64,000 bases of DNA from positions 1 through 64,000 of the forward strand of contig CBDATU010000014.1 in NCBI GenBank assembly GCA_965199865.1. Reading direction: 5' to 3'. This DNA comes from JAPOUP01 sp965199865. Lineage in GTDB: Bacteria; Pseudomonadota; Alphaproteobacteria; Rhodobacterales; Rhodobacteraceae. Of the stretch, positions 9,006 to 16,959 are shown piece after piece (the first letter of the stretch is position 1; the number at the start of each line of letters is the position of its first letter). The notes under the pieces are model-generated. The model had not been told where the DNA came from and did not search any database. It saw nothing but the letters and a program-made list of their open reading frames with translations. The translations under genes were made by a program, and so were the position numbers.

Positions 9006-9828
9006 TCAGGATCCAGAACCTGTCCCGGAGACAGCATTCTCGATCCTTTCCCGCTTTCCGGGGAGGGTTTCACGGGCAGTCCGGGGACCGCCTCGGAACC
9101 GGTGGAAATCCTGATGGAACGGTTGTGGATGGCGCGGTGCTGCAGGACGCGCCATAGCCGCCCAACTGGATGGAATGCGGTGCGCAGGTCGATTGAACAT
9201 GGCTGTCCGGACAGACAGATCCGGGTTCTTCCAGAAGCTGGAGGGCCTTCCCGTCTTCGGTTCGTCCGCCCTTTGACTGGCGTGACCATCGCTCTTTCAA
9301 GGTCGGGCGCTGCGCTCCAGCTGCCGCGCGAAATTCCTCCTCGAATGGCCGCATTGCACTGGCGAGCGGATCCGGCGGCGTTCTTGATGGGTAGGCTTGG
9401 TGGTAGCCCAATGGCATGGTTAGCCCCATTTGGCACTCCAGGACGGTTGCGGCTGGATCGATTCGCTGTGTCCTCTGCAGTTGCAGTCGGATTCCCGATG
9501 GTGGGTGCTGCATGTCAGACCGGGTCGGGGCTTCGATATCCAGCCTGTGTAGAAGTTGGGAACGGAATGCGCTTTCCCCTTGAGCGGGTGTCGTGCGATC
9601 AGTTCGGATCGCTGGCGGGCATGGCCGACGACCTTTCCGAACCCGTCCGCGGCATCGGGAAAGGACAGCTTTGGATGCCAGACCTTCCGCAGGTCCGCGT
9701 CGCTCAGGGATTGTGCGGCGCAGGGCGTCCATCAGCGGATTCCTGTCTGCCGGATAGTGGATGTCGGCCTTAACGACGAGAGACTCACAGGGGTGCGCTA
9801 TATGGCGGCTGGCAATTGTTCTGGCCAC
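9006..9828 (-). pseudogene. Eroded transposase, probably ISNCY-like
   Basis: On the minus strand near 9700-9800 one frame reads LVVKADIHYPADRNPLMDAL, which closely resembles the conserved catalytic-domain segment of ISNCY-type transposases (VKADIHYPTD followed by a leucine-rich helix). Further pieces that could belong to the C-terminal half appear in the other minus-strand frames down to about 9010, so several frameshifts are needed to join them. No intact open frame or clear terminal inverted repeats could be seen. It separates the sulfatase/TRAP block from the ATP synthase operon and suggests an old insertion. The family call rests mainly on one motif; the boundaries are approximate. Confidence 0.5.
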
Positions 9829-10078
9829 CTGATGAGCAACCTGCCCACCTCCGCCAACAGCACTGGGATGCTGTCGCGATACTCTGTGTCAGGCCTGACG
9901 CTGGAAATGCTGGAGCGCCGAGAGTTGGTTGGCCGAATACGCCCGATACTGGGGCGAATCCATCGTCAGCCCATCGTATCCAGTTGGCTTCTGCAAGTCA
10001 GATTCATGATTTATGGCAAAAAATCCGTATGTTATGGACCTTTTGGCAGAATTCGGATATGTCCCGTATCCTGCATGT

Positions 10079-10456
10079 TCAGAGCCCCAGTTCGGATCGC
10101 AGTGCCGCCACATCCGCCACGTATTTTGCGGCGGCGTCTGGATCATCACCATCGGAAGCCTTTCCAAGAGCCTCCAGAAATCCTGCCGTCACCTCGCTAC
10201 GAGGCAGTGCCTGCTCGGCAAGAACTGACAGGGAAGTCGCCGTGATTTCAGCGAATCCCCCCGAGACCACGAACTCCTGTTCTCCGCCGTCACCCTTGGC
10301 CCGAATGATTCCTGGCCGAAGCGTCGTGATGAGCGGCATGTGATCAGGCATCGCCGTCATGTCGCCTTCGCTGCCTGGAACCAGAACCTCGCTAGCTTCG
10401 AATGACGCAAGCCTGCGTTCAGGGCTTACAAGGTCGAACTGCATTTCCTTCACCAT
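10079..10456 (-). CDS. atpC: F1 ATP synthase epsilon subunit
   Basis: A 125-residue protein with the epsilon beta-sandwich: starts MQFDLVSPERRLASFEASEV after a short MVKE, and contains GSEGDMTAMPDHMPLITTL, the classic epsilon signature. It couples rotation of gamma to Fo and modulates ATP hydrolysis. The length suits the short alphaproteobacterial form, where the C-terminal helical domain is reduced. It is the last gene of the atpHAGDC operon, 12 bases after atpD. The genes for Fo subunits a, c and b are not here, as is usual for alphaproteobacteria where they form a second locus. Confidence 0.95.
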   Translation of the reverse strand: MVKEMQFDLVSPERRLASFEASEVLVPGSEGDMTAMPDHMPLITTLRPGIIRAKGDGGEQEFVVSGGFAEITATSLSVLAEQALPRSEVTAGFLEALGKASDGDDPDAAAKYVADVAALRSELGL

Positions 10457-10468
10457 GCCCGTTACCTG

Positions 10469-11893
10469 CTATGCGGCTTCCGCCGCCATGCGTTCGGCTT
10501 TCGCGACCACTTCGTCAATGTCACCTACCATATAGAACGCCGCCTCCGGGAGATGGTCGAACTCGCCTGCCACGACGCGCTCAAAGCTGTCGATGGTCTT
10601 CTCCAGAGGAACCTGTACACCCGGTGATCCGGTGAACACCTGCGCGACATCGAAGGGCTGGCTAAGGAACCGCTGGATCTTGCGGGCGCGAGCCACAACA
10701 AGCTTGTCGTCTTCGGAGAGTTCGTCCATGCCGAGAATGGCGATGATGTCCTGAAGCGACTTATAACGCTGGAGAACCTCCTGCACATCGGAGGCGACCT
10801 TGTAGTGACGCTCGCCCACGACGGCAGGATCCATGAGCCGTGACGTGGAGTCGAGCGGATCGACCGCAGGATAGATGCCGAGTTCCGAAATCGCCCGCGA
10901 CAGCACGGTTGTTGCGTCAAGATGCGCGAATGAGGTCGCGGGCGCTGGATCCGTCAAATCATCGGCGGGAACGTAGATGGCCTGCACCGAGGTGATCGAG
11001 CCCTGCTTGGTAGAGGTGATGCGCTCCTGAAGCGCGCCCATGTCAGTCGCAAGCGTCGGCTGGTAGCCAACCGCCGAAGGAATTCGGCCTAGTAGCGCGG
11101 AAACCTCCGAGCCGGCCTGGGTGAAGCGGAAGATGTTGTCGACGAAGAACAGGACGTCAGTGCCGGACTGGTCGCGGAACTGTTCCGCGAGGGTAAGGCC
11201 GGTCAGCCCCACACGGGCACGAGCGCCTGGAGGTTCATTCATCTGGCCATAGACCAGCGCCACCTGGCTATCCGGAAGATTGTCCGGCTTGATGACGTTG
11301 GAGTCGATCATTTCGTGGTAGAGATCGTTACCCTCACGAGTTCGTTCGCCAACGCCAGCGAAGACCGAGAAGCCGGAATGCACCTTGGCGATGTTGTTGA
11401 TCAGTTCCATAATGAGCACGGTCTTGCCGACACCTGCGCCACCGAAGAGGCCAATCTTGCCGCCCTTCGCGTATGGTGCCAGCAGATCCACTACCTTTAT
11501 GCCAGTCACCAGGATTTCAGATTCCGTCGACTGTTCGGCGAATTCGGGGGCCGGCTGGTGAATCGGGCGATGCTCGTCCGCGTTGATGGGGCCACCTTCG
11601 TCCACGGGCTGGCCGACGACATTGATAATTCTGCCAAGCGTTGCATTGCCGACGGGTACGGTGATCGGACCTTCTGTGTCGATCACTTCCTGGCCGCGAA
11701 CAAGACCTTCCGAGGAGTCCATTGCCACGGTCCGAACGGTGTTTTCACCCAGATGCTGGGCGACCTCCAGCACAAGGCGGTTACCATGGTTGTCCGTCTC
11801 CAGCGCGTTCAGGATTTCTGGAAGGTGATCGTCGAACTGCACGTCGACAACGGCACCAATGACTTGGGTCACTTTGCCTTTCGCGTTTGCCAT
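10469..11893 (-). CDS. atpD: F1 ATP synthase beta subunit
   Basis: The catalytic subunit of F1, 474 residues. The P-loop GGAGVGKT is at residues 151-158, followed by the conserved GERTREGNDLY and the hinge segment GMDELSEDDKL. I use the ATG at 11893 (start MANAKGKVTQVIG); a TTG one codon upstream is in frame, but the CGGAGA ribosome-binding site favours the ATG. It lies between atpG and atpC in a tightly packed minus-strand operon. Length and sequence are ordinary, with no sign of damage. Confidence 0.98.
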   Translation of the reverse strand: MANAKGKVTQVIGAVVDVQFDDHLPEILNALETDNHGNRLVLEVAQHLGENTVRTVAMDSSEGLVRGQEVIDTEGPITVPVGNATLGRIINVVGQPVDEGGPINADEHRPIHQPAPEFAEQSTESEILVTGIKVVDLLAPYAKGGKIGLFGGAGVGKTVLIMELINNIAKVHSGFSVFAGVGERTREGNDLYHEMIDSNVIKPDNLPDSQVALVYGQMNEPPGARARVGLTGLTLAEQFRDQSGTDVLFFVDNIFRFTQAGSEVSALLGRIPSAVGYQPTLATDMGALQERITSTKQGSITSVQAIYVPADDLTDPAPATSFAHLDATTVLSRAISELGIYPAVDPLDSTSRLMDPAVVGERHYKVASDVQEVLQRYKSLQDIIAILGMDELSEDDKLVVARARKIQRFLSQPFDVAQVFTGSPGVQVPLEKTIDSFERVVAGEFDHLPEAAFYMVGDIDEVVAKAERMAAEAA

Positions 11894-11912
11894 CAATCTG
11901 GTCTCCGGTTCC

Positions 11913-12785
11913 TTAGAGCGCCTCGGCGCCCGAAATGATTTCGATCAGTTCGTTGGTGATGACCGCCTGGCGCGAGCGGTTGAACTCAATGGTCAGTTTG
12001 TCGATCATCTCGCCGGCGTTGCGGGTTGCGCTGTCCATGGCGCTCATCCGCGCACCCTGTTCGCTGGCGCCGTTTTCGAGCAGGCCGGAGAATATCCGGG
12101 TCGCCACACCGCGCGGCAGTAGCGTGTTCAGGATCGCCTCTTCGTCGGGCTCATGGTCATAGAAGGGTGCCGCGTCGCCTTCGACGGAATCGAACTGGGC
12201 GGGGATGACCTGCACGGCGGTGGGTTCCTGGGCGATCACCGACCTGAACGTGTTGAAGAAGATCGTCGCCACGTCAAACTCGTCAGCGTCGAATCGAGCC
12301 AGGATGTTTCTCGCGATGTCCTGCGCGTTCGCGTAACCAACGCGCTTTACGCCGCTGAGATCCACATGATCCACGATTCGGTCTCCGAACTCGCGTTTCA
12401 GCTGTTCGCGACCTTTCTTTCCGACGGTGATGATCTTGACAGTCCTGTCGGAGGATATCAGTTCCTGCGCCCTTGCTTTGGCCAGACGCACGATGGACGA
12501 GTTGAAACCGCCGCAGAGACCGCGCTCGGCGGTCATGACAACCAGGAGATGTGTCTGGTCCCGGCCGGTTCCGGCGAGCAGTCTTGGCCCCTGACCACTG
12601 GCCATCGCGCTGGCCGACAGCCCAGCCATCACCGCGTTGAAGCGCTCAGTATAGGGCCGTGCGTTCTCGGCCTCCTCCTGCGCACGACGAAGCTTTGCCG
12701 CGGCGACCATCTGCATCGCCTTGGTGATCTTCCGCGTCGACTTGACGCTATCGATCCTGTTTCTCAGGTCCTTGAGGCTTGGCAT
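11913..12785 (-). CDS. atpG: F1 ATP synthase gamma subunit
   Basis: The central rotor stalk of F1, 290 residues. The N-terminal helix reads MPSLKDLRNRIDSVKSTRKI and continues KAMQMVAAAKLRRAQ, the gamma signature. The C-terminal helix carries MSAMDSATRNAGEMIDKL. Both helices form the coiled coil that turns inside the alpha3beta3 ring. It is third in the atpHAGDC operon, 27 bases after atpA and 19 bases before atpD. Nothing unusual is seen. Confidence 0.97.
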   Translation of the reverse strand: MPSLKDLRNRIDSVKSTRKITKAMQMVAAAKLRRAQEEAENARPYTERFNAVMAGLSASAMASGQGPRLLAGTGRDQTHLLVVMTAERGLCGGFNSSIVRLAKARAQELISSDRTVKIITVGKKGREQLKREFGDRIVDHVDLSGVKRVGYANAQDIARNILARFDADEFDVATIFFNTFRSVIAQEPTAVQVIPAQFDSVEGDAAPFYDHEPDEEAILNTLLPRGVATRIFSGLLENGASEQGARMSAMDSATRNAGEMIDKLTIEFNRSRQAVITNELIEIISGAEAL

Positions 12786-12812
12786 CGATCCAGTCCAGTT
12801 CCGCAGGTGATC

Positions 12813-14351
12813 TTAGGTGAAGCCTTCGGAGAAGCCATCAATGGCCGCCCTGACCCTGTTTTCCAGTTCGCCCGCGACCTTGCGGTCATTGTTGGTGATG
12901 TCTTCCAGAAGATCCTGATGTTTGCTGCGCAGGTGGTTCAGCAGGCCCCGCTCGAACCGACCAACGTCACGAACGCCGATCCCGTCGAGATAACCCTTGA
13001 TCCCTGAGAAGATGATGCAGACGATTTCCGCGTTGGTCAAAGGCGAATACTGCGGCTGTTTCATCAGTTCGGTCAGGCGTGCGCCACGATTCAGCAGCCG
13101 TTGGGTCGCCGCGTCAAGATCTGAACCAAACTGGGCGAATGCCGCCATTTCGCGATATTGCGCTAGTTCCAGCTTCACCGAACCCGCAACCGACTTCATC
13201 GCCGCCGTCTGGGCCGATGATCCCACCCGGGAAACCGATAGGCCTGTGTTCACCGCTGGTCGGATGCCCTGGTAGAACAGCTCGGTCTCCAGGAAGATCT
13301 GTCCGTCCGTGATCGAGATCACGTTGGTCGGGATGAACGCCGACACGTCCCCTCCCTGGGTCTCAATGATCGGCAGGGCGGTGAGTGATCCGGCGCCGTT
13401 GTCCTCGTTAAGTTTTGCCGACCGTTCCAGGAGCCGTGAGTGGAGGTAGAACACGTCGCCTGGATATGCTTCGCGACCCGGTGGACGGCGCAGTAGAAGC
13501 GACATCTGACGGTAACTGACGGCCTGCTTTGACAGGTCGTCGTAGATGATCAGCGCATGGCGGCCATTGTCACGGAAATACTCCGCCATCGCGGTAGCGG
13601 CGTAAGGTGCGAGGAACTGCATCGGCGCCGGGTCCGATGCCGTGGCGGCCACGATGATCGAGTAGCCCATCGCTCCGGATTCCTCCAGTTTCCTGACCAG
13701 CTGCGCAACTGTCGAGCGCTTCTGTCCCACAGCGACGTAGACGCAGTAGAGCTTCCTGCTCTCGTCATCGCCTGCGGCCTCGTTGTAGGATTTTTGGTTC
13801 AGGATCGTGTCCAGCGCCAGGGCGGTCTTGCCGGTCTGGCGGTCTCCGATGATCAGTTCACGCTGACCGCGCCCGATCGGAATCATCGCATCCACGGATT
13901 TGAGGCCGGTCGCCATCGGCTCATGGACCGACTTCCTGGGAATGATGCCCGGGGCTTTGACATCCGCCACCCGGCGTTCGGAAGCCTTGATCGCGCCTTT
14001 GCCATCAATCGGGTTGCCGAGAGCGTCCACGACTCTTCCCAGCAGGGCATCGCCCGCGGGCACATCCACGATGGAACTCGTCCGTTTGACGGTATCGCCT
14101 TCCTTGATGTCCCGATCCGTCCCGAAGATCACCACGCCAACATTGTCGGCTTCCAGGTTGAGTGCCATTCCCATAATGCCACCCGGGAATTCGACCATTT
14201 CGCCAGCCTGTACATTGTCCAGACCGTAGACGCGGGCGATGCCGTCACCGACGCTCAGCACGCGACCGACTTCGTCGACTTCAGCCTCACGACCGAAATT
14301 CCTGATCTGTTCCTTCAGGATCGCAGAGATTTCCGCTGCTTGGATCCCCAT
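12813..14351 (-). CDS. atpA: F1 ATP synthase alpha subunit
   Basis: The regulatory nucleotide-binding subunit of F1, 512 residues, the normal length. The N-terminus MGIQAAEISAILKEQI, the P-loop GDRQTGKT at residues 169-176, and the later conserved GSLTALPIIETQGGDVSAFI are all present. It pairs with beta in the hexamer that makes ATP. Its ATG directly follows the stop codon of atpH with no spacer, so translation of the two is probably coupled. Confidence 0.98.
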   Translation of the reverse strand: MGIQAAEISAILKEQIRNFGREAEVDEVGRVLSVGDGIARVYGLDNVQAGEMVEFPGGIMGMALNLEADNVGVVIFGTDRDIKEGDTVKRTSSIVDVPAGDALLGRVVDALGNPIDGKGAIKASERRVADVKAPGIIPRKSVHEPMATGLKSVDAMIPIGRGQRELIIGDRQTGKTALALDTILNQKSYNEAAGDDESRKLYCVYVAVGQKRSTVAQLVRKLEESGAMGYSIIVAATASDPAPMQFLAPYAATAMAEYFRDNGRHALIIYDDLSKQAVSYRQMSLLLRRPPGREAYPGDVFYLHSRLLERSAKLNEDNGAGSLTALPIIETQGGDVSAFIPTNVISITDGQIFLETELFYQGIRPAVNTGLSVSRVGSSAQTAAMKSVAGSVKLELAQYREMAAFAQFGSDLDAATQRLLNRGARLTELMKQPQYSPLTNAEIVCIIFSGIKGYLDGIGVRDVGRFERGLLNHLRSKHQDLLEDITNNDRKVAGELENRVRAAIDGFSEGFT

Positions 14352-14918
14352 CTATCCGACCTCTTTCATTGCATTTTGCAGTTTTGCCAGGCGCGAGGCG
14401 ACCGAAGTGTCGATCATTTTCGAACCCACCTTGACCACAAGACCGCCGATGAGGCTTTCATCGACCGTCATGATCATTTTCACTTCCTTGCCGACTGAAG
14501 CCTTCAGGGTCTCGGCCAGCCGTTCCCTCTGTCTTTCAGTCAGGGCGCTCGCAGTGGCCACTTCCGCTGTCACTTCACCTTTTTCTTCCGAGATCAATGC
14601 CCGCAGCGCCCTGAATAGATGGGGCAGCAGAAACAGCCTGCGTCTCGAAGCCATCAGGCCGAGCAGATTTGATATGCTGTCCGAAAGCCTCATTCTTTCC
14701 GCGATCGCGATGATCGCGTTCCTCTGTTCCTCGCGGGTGTAGACAGGTGACGAGATGAGATCGCGGAAATCTCCACTATCCGCCAATGCGGATTCCAGCG
14801 CATCCATGTCCCGTTCCACCACGTCGAGTGAACCGTCTTCCTTAGCCAGTTCAAATACCGCGGTTGCGTAGCGCAGTGCGATGCCAGTTGAGATCGAAGC
14901 CGTCTCGGACACGTCCAT
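14352..14918 (-). CDS. atpH: F1 ATP synthase delta subunit
   Basis: The peripheral stalk subunit that links F1 to Fo subunit b, about 188 residues from the ATG at 14918 (start MDVSETASISTGIALRYATA). ALRYATAVFELA near the N-terminus and GGLVVKVGSKMIDTSVASRL near the C-terminus are typical OSCP/delta motifs. The frame is open upstream to 14996 but the extra residues do not resemble the family. It is the first gene of the minus-strand atpHAGDC operon; the roughly 290 bases upstream must hold the operon promoter. Confidence 0.94.
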   Translation of the reverse strand: MDVSETASISTGIALRYATAVFELAKEDGSLDVVERDMDALESALADSGDFRDLISSPVYTREEQRNAIIAIAERMRLSDSISNLLGLMASRRRLFLLPHLFRALRALISEEKGEVTAEVATASALTERQRERLAETLKASVGKEVKMIMTVDESLIGGLVVKVGSKMIDTSVASRLAKLQNAMKEVG

Positions 14919-15211
14919 CCTTCCGATTTGCGAAGCCCCTTCCTTGACCGTGGGAAGTATGGCCAGGGCAACATGAATGGCGTCCAGGTGCGGCACGCCC
15001 TTAGGATCGGCGCAGGTCTAACAGAGGCTGAAACGCTCTTCAACCTGCTAGTCCTCAATGCCGAACCAAAATTAAACCATATGTTCAGCGCGTTGATCGA
15101 AGTGCGACTTATTGCGCAGGATATGTTGGCTGTATTGGGGGCGGCGTGCCGCTGGATGCGCCCTGAGCCGGAAATGTGTTCCAGGGCGCTGATGGTCCTG
15201 TAGACACCTCA

Positions 15212-15955
15212 TCACACCGGCTTTGCCTCAGGTATTGCCATGCCTTCCAGAATCCGCATTGGCCGCTTCACGGCTTCCCGTAGCCCACGCTGGCTGGCAT
15301 AGACCTCCTTTCTGGCTTCCACCAGCAGCACGCCACCCGCAATTCCCCGTGTGATGCGTTGCCCGGCACGCTCCCAGAACGGCCCGGTCCTTAACCAGAA
15401 CGGACGATTCGAGGGCGGCTGGAAAAGGGCACCCATGCGGCGCTCGGGTATGAAGGCATGCCGCCGGAGCTGTGCCTCGAGCTGACCGAGGCTGTAGGGG
15501 CGGCCATAGCCGAATGGTGTTCCGTCCCGCCGTGCCCAGAGCCCCGCCCGATTCGGCACGATGAACAATGCCCTTCCACCAGGCGCCAGCACACGGCTGC
15601 ATTCGTCCAGCAGGCGTGTGGGGTTCTCGCTGGTCTCCAGGCCATGCAGCAGTACTAACCGGTTCGCCTGCCCGCTTGGGAGCGGCCAAAGCGTTTCTTC
15701 GCAGAGAACACTCGTGTTCCGCCGCTCTGGTGGCCAGGGCATAACACCCTGCGGCGCTGGCATCAGGCAGATGATGCGGGTGGCATTGTCGAGATAGGGA
15801 TACAGTAGCGGGACCGCGAAACCGAATCCCACCACCGTTTCTCCGTTGGCACTGGGCCAGAACCGGCCCATCTGGGCGCAGATCGCCTGTTTTGCGGCAC
15901 GGCCCAGACCGGTGCGATAGTAAAAGTTTCTCAGGTCAAGGACATCGAGATGCAT
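15212..15955 (-). CDS. Class I SAM-dependent methyltransferase domain protein
   Basis: About 247 residues from the ATG at 15955 (MHLDVLDLRNFYYRTGLG). It has a Rossmann-like methyltransferase core: the motif I position reads VVGFGFAVPLL, a degenerate GxGxG. Later come LLHGLETSENPTRLLDECSR, VLAPGGRALFIVPNRAGLWA and a membrane- or substrate-facing C-terminal region. The family is found in alphaproteobacteria beside the glyoxalase II gene, as here, where the two genes are divergent with about 63 bases between the starts. The acceptor substrate is unknown. The longer open frame overlaps the gloB promoter and start, so I reject it. Confidence 0.8.
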   Translation of the reverse strand: MHLDVLDLRNFYYRTGLGRAAKQAICAQMGRFWPSANGETVVGFGFAVPLLYPYLDNATRIICLMPAPQGVMPWPPERRNTSVLCEETLWPLPSGQANRLVLLHGLETSENPTRLLDECSRVLAPGGRALFIVPNRAGLWARRDGTPFGYGRPYSLGQLEAQLRRHAFIPERRMGALFQPPSNRPFWLRTGPFWERAGQRITRGIAGGVLLVEARKEVYASQRGLREAVKRPMRILEGMAIPEAKPV

Positions 15956-16018
15956 TGCGACCGGGCTCCGGATCGGCAACAGTTCCCTAGCACCATACCG
16001 ATAACGGAAGGAAACTCC

Positions 16019-16786
16019 ATGCCTCTGGAAATCGTAACGGTCCCATGCCTTACCGACAATTACGCATTTCTCGTCCACTCTCCCCAAACCGGCGAGACCG
16101 CGCTGGTCGATGCTCCGGAAGTGACACCCATCAGACGGGCGCTGGCTGACCGCGGCTGGTCTCTGTCGCTAATCCTGATCACTCATCACCACAGTGACCA
16201 TATCGATGCCGTTGATCCTCTTCGGGAGGAATTCGATGCGCGGGTCGTTGGTGCCGAGACGGATGCGAAACGCCTGCCCCGATTGGATCTGGCCGTCGCA
16301 GAGGGAGACAGTTTTGAATTTTCGGGGAATGAGGTGCGGGTGCTTGACGTCTCTGGACATACAGTCGGCCATATCGCTTTTCACATTCCGGATGCACATG
16401 CCGCTTTCACGGCGGACAGCCTCATGGCCATGGGCTGCGGAAGACTGTTCGAAGGTACCGCCGAGCGGATGTGGACGAGTCTTTCAAAGCTGGCGAGGCT
16501 TCCAGCTGAAACGCTTATCTGCTCGGGCCACGAATACACCGCAGCCAATGCGAGGTTCGCTCTGACCGTGGAACCGAACAATCCTGATCTAATTGCGCGT
16601 GTAGCCGCCATTGATGAGGCCCGAGCCAAAGGGGAGCCAACTGTGCCGTCAACGCTTGCCGAGGAATTGGCGACGAATCCCTTTCTCCGGGCGGGTCTGC
16701 CCGAAGTGAAGGCGCTGATGGGAATGTCTGATAGTCCCGATGCCGCCGTTTTCGCCGAAATCAGGCGTCGCAAGGACAGCTATTGA
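16019..16786 (+). CDS. gloB: Hydroxyacylglutathione hydrolase (glyoxalase II)
   Basis: A metallo-beta-lactamase-fold enzyme of 255 residues, the normal glyoxalase II length. The binuclear metal motif THHHSDH is at residues 55-61; VSGHTVGHIAFH and SGHEYTAANARFA supply further ligands and the glutathione-binding region. It hydrolyses S-D-lactoylglutathione to lactate and glutathione, the second step of methylglyoxal detoxification in the cytoplasm. The start at 16019 follows a strong GGAAGGA ribosome-binding site. It is divergent from the methyltransferase gene and upstream of clpA on the same strand, but a gap of about 170 bases makes a separate clpA promoter likely. Confidence 0.95.
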   Translation: MPLEIVTVPCLTDNYAFLVHSPQTGETALVDAPEVTPIRRALADRGWSLSLILITHHHSDHIDAVDPLREEFDARVVGAETDAKRLPRLDLAVAEGDSFEFSGNEVRVLDVSGHTVGHIAFHIPDAHAAFTADSLMAMGCGRLFEGTAERMWTSLSKLARLPAETLICSGHEYTAANARFALTVEPNNPDLIARVAAIDEARAKGEPTVPSTLAEELATNPFLRAGLPEVKALMGMSDSPDAAVFAEIRRRKDSY

Positions 16787-16959
16787 TAGGCGATGGCGCG
16801 GTGTAACCAGCCACGTAAATTGCCACGATATGCCAAAATGTGATCATCCGAAGCAAGAAAATCCTTGAAGCATGAAGCGAAACACCCGATTTTGTACCCA
16901 TTGGAACTGGCTGGCAACGGGTTCCTGACCCGTTTGGGCCTGAGCAGGGAGCGCTAGAC

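Noticed and set aside
8985..9773. A 262-codon + strand frame
   Set aside because: It runs antisense to the transposase remnant and its translation has no recognisable domain.
10018..10078. Possible terminator with a T-run after atpC on the minus strand
   Set aside because: A T-run exists, but the preceding sequence forms only a weak three-base-pair stem.
13557..14498. A 313-codon + strand frame opposite atpA and atpH
   Set aside because: It lies antisense to two certain genes and has no family resemblance.
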